64,000 nt of DNA, taken from assembly GCF_016862795.1 (NCBI RefSeq), contig NZ_BONQ01000107.1, positions 62,001 through 126,000 on the forward strand. Reading direction: 5' to 3'. The translations under genes and the position numbers were made by a program. Position 1 is the first letter of the stretch, and each line of letters begins with the position of its first letter. Positions 33,490 through 43,102 of this stretch are shown here, one piece after another. The DNA is from Dactylosporangium siamense (lineage in GTDB: Bacteria; Actinomycetota; Actinomycetes; Mycobacteriales; Micromonosporaceae). The notes under the pieces are model-generated. The model was not told the DNA's origin, did not search any database, and saw only the letters and a program-made list of their open reading frames with translations.

Positions 33490-34805
33490 CCACCATCGTG
33501 TTTGACGACGGTGTCGTGGCCCGGAATGTCGGGCCCCTCACCGGCCGGGTGCCGGCCGAGCTGTTGGGTCTTCTCGTGGCCGCCGGTTTCTGGACCCCGC
33601 AGCAGGCGCTTGCTCACGCACTGAACCCTGACAGTCTCCGTGATCGCAGCGCCGCGCTGTACCGGCGTCTGCCGGACCCGATGCCCACCGATCCCCGCGG
33701 GATTGCCGCCGCCGAGGGTGCCCCCACCGTCCAACACCAGCGCGATGAGGTCCAGGCCAACGCCCTCGCCGACGTCGCCCCGTTCCTGCCGCCGCAGCTC
33801 ATCGGCGAAGCGCTGACCGTGGCCGCCGCCATCGGTGGCGAGCCGTACCGGGCATGGGCGCTGAAGCACCTGTTGCCCTGTGTGCCCGGCGACCTTCTCG
33901 GCGTGGCGGTCCCTGCAGTCACGGCATTCACCGACCAATACTGGCTGGCCACCACGCTGGCCGCGGCCCTGCCACACGTGCCGCCGGGACAACGCCCGGC
34001 CGTGCGGTCCGATGCCGTCGCAGCCGTCGCCGCGATTGATCGCCTGCCCCGCCGTGTCGAGGCGTCCGCCGCCCTGGCCCGGCACCTTCCCGCAGCGCAA
34101 CGGACCACCCTGCTCCGCGAGGCGCTGGCCCTCGTCGCGGACCTGCCACCGCACGACCGGCCCCGCCTGGTCGGCATCCTCGCCCCGCACCTGCCGCCCG
34201 CACTGCTCGACACGGCGCTGGCCATGACGGCCGGGCTCCCCGATGAAGAGCGGCTCGAGACCTGGGGAGCCCTGCTCCCGCACCTGCACGGCGAGCAACG
34301 GGCCACCGTGCTGCGCGACGCTGTCCACACCGTCGACGGCATGGACCTGGCCGGTGCCGCCGTGGTCGGCCTTGCCGCGTTTCTGCCCATCGACACGTTG
34401 ACGGAGGTGGCACGTGCGGTCGGCGCCGTCACCGACCCGGAAAGTCGCGCGATCTGGTTGATCGACCTGATCCCGCACCTGCCCGAACCGCTGCGGACAA
34501 CGACGGCAGCCGACGTGCTCGTCGCGATCGCCGAGCTCGACAGCGAACGCTGGCGTGTGCGACTACTGTGCTGGCTCGCTCATGTGGGCGCCGACACGCA
34601 CCTGGACCAGATCCTCACCGAGATGCTCACCGTCGCCCGCCAAGAATGGCGCACCGAGGGCCTGGTCGTGCTGGCACCCTGCCTATCGGCCGCACTTCGC
34701 CGCAGGGCCCTTGCCGCCACCGACGCCATCCCCGACCTCCACCGCCGTGCCGAGGCATGGGCTGCGCTCGCCGCCCACCAGACCCTGACCACCCGACAGA
34801 CTTGA
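33486..34805 (+). CDS. Helical-repeat (HEAT-like solenoid) protein, unknown
   Basis: 439 residues, cytosolic. After about 90 residues the sequence is a run of helical repeats of about 35-45 residues with the pattern LPxxxRxxxLxxALxxxxxLPxxxR and APHLPPALLDTALA, resembling repeats found behind STAND NTPases. No catalytic motif is seen. The GTG start shares a GTGA overlap with the sigma factor, so it is part of that operon; it might be a partner or target of the ECF42 factor. I found no named family. Confidence 0.8.
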   Translation: MTTIVFDDGVVARNVGPLTGRVPAELLGLLVAAGFWTPQQALAHALNPDSLRDRSAALYRRLPDPMPTDPRGIAAAEGAPTVQHQRDEVQANALADVAPFLPPQLIGEALTVAAAIGGEPYRAWALKHLLPCVPGDLLGVAVPAVTAFTDQYWLATTLAAALPHVPPGQRPAVRSDAVAAVAAIDRLPRRVEASAALARHLPAAQRTTLLREALALVADLPPHDRPRLVGILAPHLPPALLDTALAMTAGLPDEERLETWGALLPHLHGEQRATVLRDAVHTVDGMDLAGAAVVGLAAFLPIDTLTEVARAVGAVTDPESRAIWLIDLIPHLPEPLRTTTAADVLVAIAELDSERWRVRLLCWLAHVGADTHLDQILTEMLTVARQEWRTEGLVVLAPCLSAALRRRALAATDAIPDLHRRAEAWAALAAHQTLTTRQT

Positions 34806-34951
34806 ACACGCGGCCAGGTAACACCTGCTAGGCGCAGGTCAACCAGCGGGTACCCGGGCGAGGGCGGGTGGCCTCGCTCATGAGTCGGACAGCGGGTCCG
34901 GGTATCGTCCCGGCTGGTCCGTGAGGATCGGGGGCCGACCCGAGGAGGATC

Positions 34952-36025
34952 ATGAGGCGCAGTGCCGCGCTGGCGGTCATGGTGATGGTTGCGGTGACGG
35001 TGAGCGGTTGCAGCTCGTCCGGAGGTGCCGACGCCGCCAAGGCCACGGGCCCGTCGGGCGCGTCGGGCGCGTCGGCCGAGTCCGGCGCGCAGGGCCTGTC
35101 GCCGGGCGCCTCGCCTGGGTCGTCCGGCCCATCGGCGTCAGGCGGCGCCGCTCAGGGCGCCTGCTCGATCTTCCCGGCCGACAACGTCTGGCACGCCGAC
35201 GTGTCGAAGCTGCCCGTGCACCGGGACTCGGCGGCCTGGGTGGCCAGCATCGGGTCGTCCGCGCACGCGCATCCCGACTTCGGTGCCGGGCTCATCGACG
35301 GCGCGCCGTTCGGTATCCCGGTCACGACCGTCGGCGCGGGGCAGGCCACGGTCAAGGTCACCTTCGAGTACGCCGACGAGAGCGACAAGGGCCCCTACCC
35401 GATCCCGCGCAACGCCCGCGTCGAAGGCGGCCCGAACGCCGACGGCGACCGGCACGTCATCGTCCACGACACCGCGGCGTGCAAGGCATACGAACTGTTC
35501 GACGCCCACCCGAACGCGGACGGCTCCTGGAAGGCCGGCTCAGGTGCCGTGTTCGACCTGCGCCGCAACGACCTGCGCAAGGCGGGCTGGACGTCGGCGG
35601 ACGCGGCCGGGCTGTCGATCCTCGCCGGGCTGCCACGCGCCGAGGAGGTCGTGGCCGGCCGGATCGACCACGCGATCCGCTTCACCGCGCCCCGCACGAA
35701 GAAGGCCTATGTCTGGCCGGCCCGCCACGCCGCCTCGTCGGCCACCGACGCGGCGCTGCCCCCGATGGGCGCCCGTTTCCGCCTGAAGGCTTCCGTCGAC
35801 ATCTCCAAGTTCCCCCCTCAGGCCCGCGTGGTGGCGCAGGCGCTCAAGCAGTACGGCGCGATCCTCTCCGACAACGGATCTGCATGGTTCTTCTCCGGCA
35901 CCCAGGACGACCGGTGGAAGAACGACCAGCTCAACGCCTTGAAAGGCCTCTCCGGCAAGGACTTCGAGGCGGTCGACAGCTCGCTGCTGATGGTGGACGC
36001 GAACTCCGCCCGCTGCCGCCCCTGA
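34952..36025 (+). CDS. Conserved lipoprotein, unknown function
   Basis: 357 residues. Lipobox VSGC after a hydrophobic segment, then a Gly/Ser/Ala-rich linker to about residue 70, then a conserved domain beginning CSIFPADNVWHADVSKLPVH and containing DDRW near the end. I know similar sequences as uncharacterised actinobacterial lipoproteins. GAGGAGG lies 3-9 nt upstream of the ATG. The preceding 146 bp contain only a weak 6-bp hairpin (CCTGC/GCAGG). A CTAG-rich motif follows the stop. Confidence 0.82.
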   Translation: MRRSAALAVMVMVAVTVSGCSSSGGADAAKATGPSGASGASAESGAQGLSPGASPGSSGPSASGGAAQGACSIFPADNVWHADVSKLPVHRDSAAWVASIGSSAHAHPDFGAGLIDGAPFGIPVTTVGAGQATVKVTFEYADESDKGPYPIPRNARVEGGPNADGDRHVIVHDTAACKAYELFDAHPNADGSWKAGSGAVFDLRRNDLRKAGWTSADAAGLSILAGLPRAEEVVAGRIDHAIRFTAPRTKKAYVWPARHAASSATDAALPPMGARFRLKASVDISKFPPQARVVAQALKQYGAILSDNGSAWFFSGTQDDRWKNDQLNALKGLSGKDFEAVDSSLLMVDANSARCRP

Positions 36026-36032
36026 ATCATAA

Positions 36033-36050
36033 CCTAGCTTCCTAGGACGC
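36033..36050. promoter_or_regulatory. CTAG-rich motif, copy 1
   Basis: CCTAGCTTCCTAGGACGC. It recurs at 49973-49990 with one difference. Both copies are just after a gene end, in otherwise CTAG-poor DNA, and contain the palindrome CCTAGG. This copy is about 80 bp before the glycine riboswitch, so it may be part of the gcvP promoter or an operator for a GntR-type repressor. Confidence 0.4.
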
Positions 36051-36129
36051 ACTAGCGGCTGTGGCGTCGCACACGGGGAGCGACCATGGTCATGTTCGCG
36101 GTACTTGGTAGATTGGGCACGCCGGCAAT

Positions 36130-36240
36130 ACCCGCGCGGGAGAGACCGTCTGCACCCAGGACGGCGCCGAAGGGGCAAATCCTCCCCGGAACCTCTCAGG
36201 CAGAAGGACCGCGACGGGTTGGCACCTCTGGAGGCCACAC
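36130..36240 (+). ncRNA. Glycine riboswitch aptamer
   Basis: Contains the gcvT-type hallmarks in order: GGGAGAGACC (36139 onward), GCCGAAGGGGCAA, CCTCTCAGGCAGAAGGACCG and CCTCTGGAGG. It appears to be a single aptamer; the following CAGAGGGGGAGGG may be a remnant of a second. It precedes gcvP, the glycine-cleaving subunit, as expected for glycine-activated expression. Confidence 0.88.
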
Positions 36241-36295
36241 GACAGAGGGGGAGGGACGCGCGCACCCCCGACCCCGGATCCGAAAGAGTGTGGCC
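36233..36295 (+). promoter_or_regulatory. Riboswitch expression platform at the gcvP start
   Basis: GGCCACAC (36233-36240), at the 3' edge of the aptamer, is exactly complementary to GTGTGGCC (36288-36295), which sits between the AAAGAG ribosome-binding region and the ATG at 36297. Pairing would block initiation; the left arm overlaps the aptamer-closing CTCTGGAGG segment, so glycine binding could release it. This is structural inference. Confidence 0.5.
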
Positions 36296-36296
36296 A

Positions 36297-39119
36297 ATGA
36301 CCAATTTTGCCAGCCGGCACATCGGACCATCCCCGGACGAGCAGTCCCGGATGCTCAAGACCGTCGGGTATGACTCGGTCGAGGCGTTGATGACGGCCGC
36401 CATTCCCGGCTCCATCCGCTGGCACCAGCCGCTCGCGCTGCCCCTCGCGGCGTCCGAGGCCGAGGTGCTGGGGGAGCTGCGGGCTCTGGCGTCGGCCAAC
36501 CGCACCCTGGTCAGCATGATCGGCCTCGGCTACTACGGCACCCACACGCCGCCGGTCATCCTGCGCAACGTGCTCGAGGACCCGTCGTGGTACACGGCCT
36601 ACACGCCGTACCAGCCGGAGATCAGCCAGGGGCGGCTCGAGGCGCTGCTGAACTTCCAGACGGTGATCACGGACCTGACCGGCCTGGCGGTCGCGGGGGC
36701 GTCGCTGCTGGACGAGGCGACCGCGGCCGCCGAGGCGATGACCCTCGCCCGCCGGTCGTCGAAGGTCAAGGCCGACGTCTACGTCGTGGACAAGGACGTC
36801 CTGCCGCAGACCCTCGCGGTGATCCGGACTCGGGCCGAGCCGCTGAAGATCACCGTGGAGACCGTCGACCTCAGCACGGACAACCTGCCGGAGGAGTTCT
36901 TCGGCATCCACCTGCAGTACCCGGGCGCGTCCGGCGCGGTCCGCGACTACGAGCAGCTGACGGCGGAAGCGCACGAGAAGGGCGCGATCGTCACGTTCGC
37001 CGCGGACCTGCTCGCGCTGTGCCTGCTGCGTGAGCCGGGTGCGTTCGGCGCGGACGTCGCGGTCGGCAGCGCCCAGCGGTTCGGGGTGCCGATGGGCTTC
37101 GGCGGACCGCACGCCGGATACATGTCGGTCCGCAAGGGCCTGGAGCGCACGCTGCCCGGCCGGCTGGTCGGGGTGTCGAAGGACGCGGACGGCGCCCCGG
37201 CCTACCGGCTGGCGCTGCAGACCCGTGAGCAGCACATCCGGCGGGAGAAGGCGACCAGCAACATCTGCACCGCGCAGGTCCTGCTCGCCGTGACGGCCAG
37301 CATGTATGCGGTGTATCACGGTCCGGACGGGCTGCGGGGGATCGCCTCGCGCACGCACGACATGGCGGTGCGGCTGGCGGCGGGGCTGCGGGCCGGTGGG
37401 GTCACCACGGAGCACGAGGCCTTCTTCGACACGGTGACGGCGGTCGTGCCGGGCCGGGCGGAGCAGGTGACGCGGGCCGCCGCGGACCGGGGGATCAACC
37501 TGCGGCAGGTGGACGCCGACCGGGTCGGGATCGCGTGCGACGAGACGACGACGTTCGGTCACCTGCGCGACGTGCTGGCGGCGTTCGGGCTGTCGCACGT
37601 CGACGTGACGGAGCTGGACACCGCCGACGTGGTGCCGGCCGAGCTGCGGCGCACCAGCGACTACCTGTCGCACCCGGTGTTCGGCACGCACCGCTCGGAG
37701 ACGGCGATGCTGCGATACCTCAAGCGCCTGTCGGACATGGACTACGCGCTGGACCGGGGGATGATCCCGCTCGGGTCGTGCACGATGAAGCTCAACGCGA
37801 CCGTGGAGATGGAGCCGATCACCTGGCCCGAGTTCGCCAACGTGCACCCGTTCGCGCCGGCGTCGCAGACGCAGGGGTACCGGAAGCTGATCGGCGACCT
37901 GGAGCGGTGGCTGGCGGAGGTGACCGGCTACGACGCGGTGTCGCTGCAGCCGAACGCCGGCTCGCAGGGGGAGCTGGCGGGGTTGCTGGCGATCCGCGCG
38001 TATCACCACTCGCGGGGCGACACCGAGCGGGACATGTGTCTCATCCCGTCCAGCGCGCACGGCACGAACGCGGCCAGCGCCGTGATGGCCGGTATGCGGG
38101 TGGCCGTCGTGGCGTGTGACGAGCTGGGCAACGTGGACCTCGGTGACCTCGAGGCGAAGATCGAGCTGCACCGGGACCGGCTGGCCGCGATCATGGTCAC
38201 GTATCCGTCGACGCACGGGGTGTACGAGACGGGCATCTCCGACCTGTGCGCGAAGGTGCACGAGGCGGGTGGCCAGGTGTATGTGGACGGTGCGAACCTC
38301 AACGCGCTGCTCGGCTACGCCAAGCCGGGGCAGTTCGGGGCGGACGTGTCGCACCTGAACCTGCACAAGACGTTCTGCATCCCGCACGGCGGTGGCGGTC
38401 CCGGCGTCGGCCCGGTGGCGGTCCGCGCGCACCTGGCGGCGTTCCTGCCGTCGCACCCGATCCTCGACCCGCAGGCGCCGGTCGGTCCGGTGTCGGCGGC
38501 GCCGTGGGGTTCGGCGGGGATCCTGCCGATCCCGTGGGCGTACCTGCGGCTGATGGGTCCCGACGGCCTGACCAGGGCGACGGCGACGGCGGTGCTGGCG
38601 GCGAACTACGTGGCGGCGCGGCTGCGGGAGCACTACCCGGTGCTGTACAGCGGCAGCGAGGGCCTCGTCGCGCACGAGTGCATCCTGGATCTGCGCACGA
38701 TCACGAAGGCGACCGGGGTGAGCGTCGCGGACGTGGCGAAGCGGCTCATCGACTACGGCTTCCACGCCCCGACGATGTCGTTCCCGGTGACCGGCACGCT
38801 GATGGTCGAGCCGACCGAGAGCGAGGACCTGGCGGAGCTGGACCGGTTCTGTGACGCGATGATCGCGATCCGTGCGGAGATCGACCGGGTCGCGGCCGGC
38901 GAGTGGCCCGCCGGGGACAACCCGCTGGGCAATGCGCCGCACACGGCCGCGGCCGTCATCGCCGACGAGTGGGAGCACGCCTACCCGAGGTCGCTTGCCG
39001 CGTATCCGGCCGGCGTGTCGGTGGCGAAGTACTGGCCACCGGTGCGGCGGATCGACGACAGCTACGGCGACCGGAACCTGGTGTGCTCCTGCCCGCCGGC
39101 GTCAGCTTACGAGGAGTGA
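36297..39119 (+). CDS. gcvP: Glycine dehydrogenase (decarboxylating), P-protein
   Basis: 940 residues, the full-length fused P-protein of the glycine cleavage system. It decarboxylates glycine with PLP and passes the aminomethyl group to lipoylated H-protein. The sequence starts [13 protein letters not shown] as in homologues; the PLP lysine is Lys691 in [18 protein letters not shown]. Other conserved blocks are [11 protein letters not shown] and [11 protein letters not shown]. The ATG at 36297 follows a glycine riboswitch. gcvT and gcvH are not in this window. Confidence 0.97.
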   Translation: MTNFASRHIGPSPDEQSRMLKTVGYDSVEALMTAAIPGSIRWHQPLALPLAASEAEVLGELRALASANRTLVSMIGLGYYGTHTPPVILRNVLEDPSWYTAYTPYQPEISQGRLEALLNFQTVITDLTGLAVAGASLLDEATAAAEAMTLARRSSKVKADVYVVDKDVLPQTLAVIRTRAEPLKITVETVDLSTDNLPEEFFGIHLQYPGASGAVRDYEQLTAEAHEKGAIVTFAADLLALCLLREPGAFGADVAVGSAQRFGVPMGFGGPHAGYMSVRKGLERTLPGRLVGVSKDADGAPAYRLALQTREQHIRREKATSNICTAQVLLAVTASMYAVYHGPDGLRGIASRTHDMAVRLAAGLRAGGVTTEHEAFFDTVTAVVPGRAEQVTRAAADRGINLRQVDADRVGIACDETTTFGHLRDVLAAFGLSHVDVTELDTADVVPAELRRTSDYLSHPVFGTHRSETAMLRYLKRLSDMDYALDRGMIPLGSCTMKLNATVEMEPITWPEFANVHPFAPASQTQGYRKLIGDLERWLAEVTGYDAVSLQPNAGSQGELAGLLAIRAYHHSRGDTERDMCLIPSSAHGTNAASAVMAGMRVAVVACDELGNVDLGDLEAKIELHRDRLAAIMVTYPSTHGVYETGISDLCAKVHEAGGQVYVDGANLNALLGYAKPGQFGADVSHLNLHKTFCIPHGGGGPGVGPVAVRAHLAAFLPSHPILDPQAPVGPVSAAPWGSAGILPIPWAYLRLMGPDGLTRATATAVLAANYVAARLREHYPVLYSGSEGLVAHECILDLRTITKATGVSVADVAKRLIDYGFHAPTMSFPVTGTLMVEPTESEDLAELDRFCDAMIAIRAEIDRVAAGEWPAGDNPLGNAPHTAAAVIADEWEHAYPRSLAAYPAGVSVAKYWPPVRRIDDSYGDRNLVCSCPPASAYEE

Positions 39120-39140
39120 TTGACTACTGAGGGTGACGAA

Positions 39141-39350
39141 TCAGGCGGCTCGGACCAGGACATGCATGGCCGGGCCGCGGTGCGGTTCGATCACGCTGCA
39201 GTCGGGGAGAAGCTCTCCGGTGTCCTCGAAGACGATCACTCCGTTGCACAGGAGGCTCCACCCCTGTTCGGGGTGCGCGGCCGTGATCCTGGCGGCTTCG
39301 TGGTCGGAGTCGGCGGCTGAGGGACACGATGGTTGGTGCTGGCAGAGCAT
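39141..39350 (-). CDS. DUF5999 family small protein
   Basis: 69 residues with the actinobacterial DUF5999 pattern: CQHQPSCPSA, EAARITAAHPEQGWSLLCNG and VIVFEDTGELLPD. Three Cys and two His near the start could bind a metal. Function unknown. GGAG lies about 7 nt before the ATG. It converges with gcvP (21-bp gap). Confidence 0.9.
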   Translation of the reverse strand: MLCQHQPSCPSAADSDHEAARITAAHPEQGWSLLCNGVIVFEDTGELLPDCSVIEPHRGPAMHVLVRAA

Positions 39351-39482
39351 CGGGGGTCTCCGATTGAGAGGTTCAGTTGAGGCCTGTGTGGTTGTTCACA
39401 TGACCAGGGATGCACGCTACTACGGCCAACGACTTGATTCCGAACACGTTGCGACACAACTTGGGGATAATCCGCCATTCGT
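39351..39482. other. AT-rich divergent promoter region
   Basis: 132 bp between the divergent DUF5999 and chorismate-enzyme genes, markedly more AT-rich than its surroundings. It should hold both promoters; I could not assign definite -10 and -35 elements. Confidence 0.4.
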
Positions 39483-40688
39483 ATGAGCACATTAGGACCG
39501 GTCGTCGGGTATCGGCCCGGGTCGGTGGATCTTCATCCTCCCGGGTCCGTCCCGTCGTGCATGCCACACGTATGGGAGCGTTCCCGGCTCGAGTGGCATT
39601 CCCGCGACGGCGGTGATCCGCTGTCGATCCTCGAGGCGTTCCTCGCCGCCGCCGGACTTCCCGTCAACGATGTCTCGCGATCACACACCGTGACGGACAC
39701 GGTGTGCGGTGCCGCGGTGCTGCTCGCGCCGCCGTCGCGGGTCGCGTCCCCGGCGCCGACGGTGCCGGACCTCGTCGCGGTCGTCTACGGCCACGCACCG
39801 GCGCCCCCCGGCTCCGGTGCGCAAGCGCCGCGCACTGCGCGGGCCGGTGGGACGGTGGGTCCGTGGGCGCCGAGCTGGAGCGCCGCCGAGCACGGGGCCG
39901 CGGTCGAGGCGGTCCGCGACGCGATCGCCCGCGGCGACGTCTACCAGGCCAACGTCGTTGGCCACGCGAGTGCCCCGTTCGCCGGTGACCCGCGGGCCGC
40001 CCTGGGCCGGGTCGCGGCCCTCCCGGGTGCCCGCTACGGCGGCGTGCTGTGCGGTGGTGGCACCCGGGAGACCCCGGCCTGGTGGATCGCGTGTGCGTCG
40101 CCGGAGACGCTCGTCGAGGTCACCGGCGGGCGGGCGGTGACGCGCCCGATCAAGGGCACCCGGCCCGCGACCGAGCAGGGCCGCACCGACCTGCTGGCGT
40201 CCATCAAGGAACGCGCCGAGCACATCATGATCGTCGACCTGGAGCGCAACGACCTCGGCCGGGTGGCCCGCACCGGCACCGTCCGTGTCGACGAGCTCTT
40301 CGCCATCCGCCGCTGGTCCCGGCTGTGGCAGGCCGAGTCGACCGTCAGCGCCCAGCTCGCCCCCGGGGTCGGCCTCGCCGCGCTGCTCGGCGCGGTGTGG
40401 CCGGGCGGTTCGGTGACCGGTGCCCCGAAGCTGGCCGCGATCGACGTGGTGAGCGCCCTGGAGCCGGTCGGTCGCGGCCCGAGCATGGGCGCCGCCGGCT
40501 GGGTCGGGCACGGCCCCGACGGTCGGCTGCGCATCGACCTGGGCCTGACCATCCGCACCGTCGCGGTCGCCGACGGGCTCGCGCACGTCTGGGCGGGCGG
40601 CGGCATCGTCTGGGACAGCGACCCGGCCGCCGAGGTCGCCGAGGCCGCGGCGAAGACCGCCCCGATCAAGGCGGCCCTGACCGCCTGA
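39483..40688 (+). CDS. Chorismate-utilising enzyme (PabB/TrpE family)
   Basis: 401 residues. All chorismate-binding motifs are present: PIKGTRP, ERAEHIMIVDLERNDLGR, GSVTGAPK and WAGGGIVWDSDP. The short amino-terminal part suggests aminodeoxychorismate synthase component I (folate) rather than anthranilate synthase, which is longer and keeps a Trp-binding LLES motif. No amidotransferase gene is adjacent. Start at ATG 39483 has no Shine-Dalgarno sequence; the ATG at codon 27 is an alternative. Confidence 0.86.
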   Translation: MSTLGPVVGYRPGSVDLHPPGSVPSCMPHVWERSRLEWHSRDGGDPLSILEAFLAAAGLPVNDVSRSHTVTDTVCGAAVLLAPPSRVASPAPTVPDLVAVVYGHAPAPPGSGAQAPRTARAGGTVGPWAPSWSAAEHGAAVEAVRDAIARGDVYQANVVGHASAPFAGDPRAALGRVAALPGARYGGVLCGGGTRETPAWWIACASPETLVEVTGGRAVTRPIKGTRPATEQGRTDLLASIKERAEHIMIVDLERNDLGRVARTGTVRVDELFAIRRWSRLWQAESTVSAQLAPGVGLAALLGAVWPGGSVTGAPKLAAIDVVSALEPVGRGPSMGAAGWVGHGPDGRLRIDLGLTIRTVAVADGLAHVWAGGGIVWDSDPAAEVAEAAAKTAPIKAALTA

Positions 40689-40720
40689 CCCGCGACGAGC
40701 GGGAGGCGGCGGTCAGGGCC
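40673..40720. terminator. Nested bidirectional terminator
   Basis: A perfect 13-bp inverted repeat (40673-40685 and 40708-40720) encloses a second hairpin CCCGC-GACGA-GCGGG (40689-40703). It lies between the convergent chorismate-enzyme and VWA genes; the left arm is inside the last codons of the former. Confidence 0.75.
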
Positions 40721-40726
40721 GGTGTA

Positions 40727-42520
40727 TCAGACCTTGCCGAAGATCGCCGTGAGCAGCACCTCGTTGATGTCGAACGCGGTCTTCGAGGTGTACAGGGCGC
40801 CGCCGCTGACCCGCGAGATCTCCTGCAGGGCCACGAAGTCGGCGTCGTTGCCGTATCCGACGGTGACGATCGGCACCTTCTTGTCGCTGGTGGCGTTCGC
40901 CTCGAGCTTGGGCCGCAGCTGGTCGAGGGTGAGGCCGCCGGTGGGGTCGTCGTTCTTGCCGTCGGTCATGAGCACGACCAGGTTGGTGGCGCCGGGCTTG
41001 TACGCGTCCACGACCGCCTGTTGCGCGGCGGCGGCGGTGTCGTACAGGCCGGTGTCGCCGACCGGGGCGAGCTTGTCGATCGCGGCGACCATCTGGTCCC
41101 GGCGGAGCTTGCCGTTGACCTGGTCGCCGACCCGGCCGATCGGGATGAGCTGCTTGTAGTCCTGCTGGCCGTTCTGCCGGGTGGAGAAGACCCACAGGCC
41201 GGCGTCGACGTCGCCGTCGAAGAGCTGCACGGCCTCGCGGGCGGCGTCCTTCGCCAGCTGCATGCGGTTGCGTCCGGTGCCGGGGACCTGCTCGGCCATC
41301 GAGCCGGAGATGTCCAGCACGATCAGGACGTTGGTGGGCCGGGTCAGTGCCGTCCACGAGTCCATCGACTGCTTCACCGACTCGGGCAGCAGCACCGCCC
41401 GCGGCACCGTCTTGAGCTTGGCGCTGAACGCGTTGTTGCCGCTGATGGCGGTGCCCGCGTCGCGGTTCGGGTCACGGAACCCGGCGTCGAGGAACACCTT
41501 GCGCCCGTCCGGGCCGCGCAGGTACGCCAGGAACAGCCGGGCCACGTCCTGCTTGTCCTTCTCCGCCCACGGCGCGTCGAGGACGAGGTACGGGTTGTCG
41601 GCGTCGGCGCTGCCGTTGGACGGGTACACCGCGACCAGCGGGACCTTCGGGTTGGTCTTGTTGTACGCCAGGACGTCCTGCTCGAGGGCGGGGAACGCCG
41701 AGATGTACTGCAACGCGGCGGCCTGATCCTGGTCGTCGGCCTTGCCCAGGCCGTCCAGCAGCTGCGCGGTGGTGTCGGTGTAGACGGCGCGTTCCTGCTT
41801 GAGCTTGGCGAGGGTGGCCTGCTCCTCGGCGGTGACCTCACCGTCGTCGTTGCCGTCCAGGATCGCCATCAGGGCGAGCAGGCCGGCGGTGGACTGCAGC
41901 GGGTCGCTCATCCCGAACTTGAACTTGCCCCAGTCGCCCTTGCCGTACTTCGCCCAGCCCTGCGGGTCGGCGGCGACCTTGTTGATGACGTCCTGCCAGG
42001 ACAGCTCGCCGCCGGGCCAGCCGAGCGCCTCCGCCATCGGCTTCGGCATCGCCAGGACCGACGGGGTGCGGGCCAGCATCGGCTGCAGGTCCGGCATCAT
42101 CCGCTCGGCGATCGCCGCGGTCGACGCGCGGCGCACCCAGGCGGTGGAGTCCGGCACCCACACGTCGGGCGGGGAGCCGGCCTTGGTGTCCCAGTCGGTG
42201 CCGAGGGCCTGCGCCATCGAGGCGGTCTCCCGGCCGGCGATCTCGACGCGGGCGCAACGCCCCGCGACGGTCGGGTCGCCGTCCGTCCACGATTTGGCGA
42301 GGGACTGCAGCAGCGGCGCCGTGCTCGGCGACGCGACGATCTTCGCGGTGACGGTGCCGTTACAGGAAGCTTTGACGAGCCGGCTGACGCCGTAGGCGGT
42401 GCCGCCGGCGACGAGCACGACGACGACCGCGCCGATGATCAACGACAGGCGCCGTGATCTGCGCTGAGCTGGGCTCTTGCGGTGTGACCGCACGTCCGCC
42501 CTGTCGGCCTGGTAGGCCAT
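40727..42520 (-). CDS. Membrane-anchored substrate-binding/VWA fusion protein
   Basis: 597 residues. A short Arg-rich cytoplasmic tail and one transmembrane helix (about 26-46) anchor an extracytoplasmic protein: first a solute-binding-protein-like domain (about 55-380; DVWVPDSTAWVRRA), then a von Willebrand A domain (about 395-597) with a complete MIDAS: DISGS (403-407), Thr490 in GDTGLYD and Asp520 in TDGKNDD. It probably mediates metal-dependent protein contacts at the cell surface. GGAGG precedes the ATG by 8 nt. Confidence 0.88.
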   Translation of the reverse strand: MAYQADRADVRSHRKSPAQRRSRRLSLIIGAVVVVLVAGGTAYGVSRLVKASCNGTVTAKIVASPSTAPLLQSLAKSWTDGDPTVAGRCARVEIAGRETASMAQALGTDWDTKAGSPPDVWVPDSTAWVRRASTAAIAERMMPDLQPMLARTPSVLAMPKPMAEALGWPGGELSWQDVINKVAADPQGWAKYGKGDWGKFKFGMSDPLQSTAGLLALMAILDGNDDGEVTAEEQATLAKLKQERAVYTDTTAQLLDGLGKADDQDQAAALQYISAFPALEQDVLAYNKTNPKVPLVAVYPSNGSADADNPYLVLDAPWAEKDKQDVARLFLAYLRGPDGRKVFLDAGFRDPNRDAGTAISGNNAFSAKLKTVPRAVLLPESVKQSMDSWTALTRPTNVLIVLDISGSMAEQVPGTGRNRMQLAKDAAREAVQLFDGDVDAGLWVFSTRQNGQQDYKQLIPIGRVGDQVNGKLRRDQMVAAIDKLAPVGDTGLYDTAAAAQQAVVDAYKPGATNLVVLMTDGKNDDPTGGLTLDQLRPKLEANATSDKKVPIVTVGYGNDADFVALQEISRVSGGALYTSKTAFDINEVLLTAIFGKV

Positions 42521-42551
42521 GGGTGTGCCTCCGGGGGTGGGAAGTCGGCAT

Positions 42552-42580
42552 AGTTTAGGCCCTCGTCAACCGGCGTTCAC
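42552..42580 (-). promoter_or_regulatory. Candidate promoter of the VWA gene
   Basis: On the minus strand GTGAAC (42580-42575) and TAAACT (42557-42552) are separated by 17 bp, about 32 bp from the start codon. The -10 fits TANNNT; the -35 is a weaker match to TTGACA. Confidence 0.35.
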
Positions 42581-42605
42581 GCCGCCCCGAAGTAGCCTGT
42601 GACGC

Positions 42606-43100
42606 GTGACGATCCGACCGATCCGGGTGCTCGGCGACCCGGTGCTGCGCACCCCCTGCGAGACTGTGACCTCGTTCGATGCCGAGCTGCGCGCGCTGGT
42701 GCGTGACCTGCTGGACACCGTGACCGGTGAGCCGGGCCGCGCCGGGGTCGCGGCCCCCCAGATCGGGGTGGGCCTGCGGGTGTTCTCCTACGCGGCGAAC
42801 AAGCAGGTCGGCTACCTGGTCAACCCGACGATCACGGCGGTGGACGGCGCCCAGGACGGCGAGGAGGGCTGCCTGTCGATCCCGGGCCTGTGGTTCCCGA
42901 CGCCGCGGGCGATGCACGCCACCGCGGAGGGGTTCGACGAGCACGGCGAGCCGGTGACGGTGTCCGGCAGCGGCCTCCTCGCGCGGGCGTTGCAGCACGA
43001 GACCGACCACCTCGACGGCACCCTCTACGTCGACACGCTCAAGGGCGACACCCGCCGCCAGGCACTGCGCGCGGTCCGCTCGCAGTTCGCGCCCCGCTGA
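42606..43100 (+). CDS. def: Peptide deformylase
   Basis: 164 residues. Removes the formyl group from nascent proteins. The three family motifs are present: AGVAAPQIG (46-54), EGCLS (87-91, metal Cys89) and QHETDHLDG (130-138, metal His131 and His135, catalytic Glu132). The first Gly of motif 1 is Arg45 here. Start at GTG 42606 with TAGCCT 7 nt upstream, so leaderless. The stop is 2 bp from the convergent PLP-enzyme stop. Confidence 0.95.
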   Translation: MTIRPIRVLGDPVLRTPCETVTSFDAELRALVRDLLDTVTGEPGRAGVAAPQIGVGLRVFSYAANKQVGYLVNPTITAVDGAQDGEEGCLSIPGLWFPTPRAMHATAEGFDEHGEPVTVSGSGLLARALQHETDHLDGTLYVDTLKGDTRRQALRAVRSQFAPR

Positions 43101-43102
43101 CC

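Noticed and set aside
36090-38978. Very long open frame antisense to gcvP
   Set aside because: Its Arg/His/Pro/Val-rich product is what the complement of a high-GC gene gives. gcvP in the other strand is complete and well conserved.
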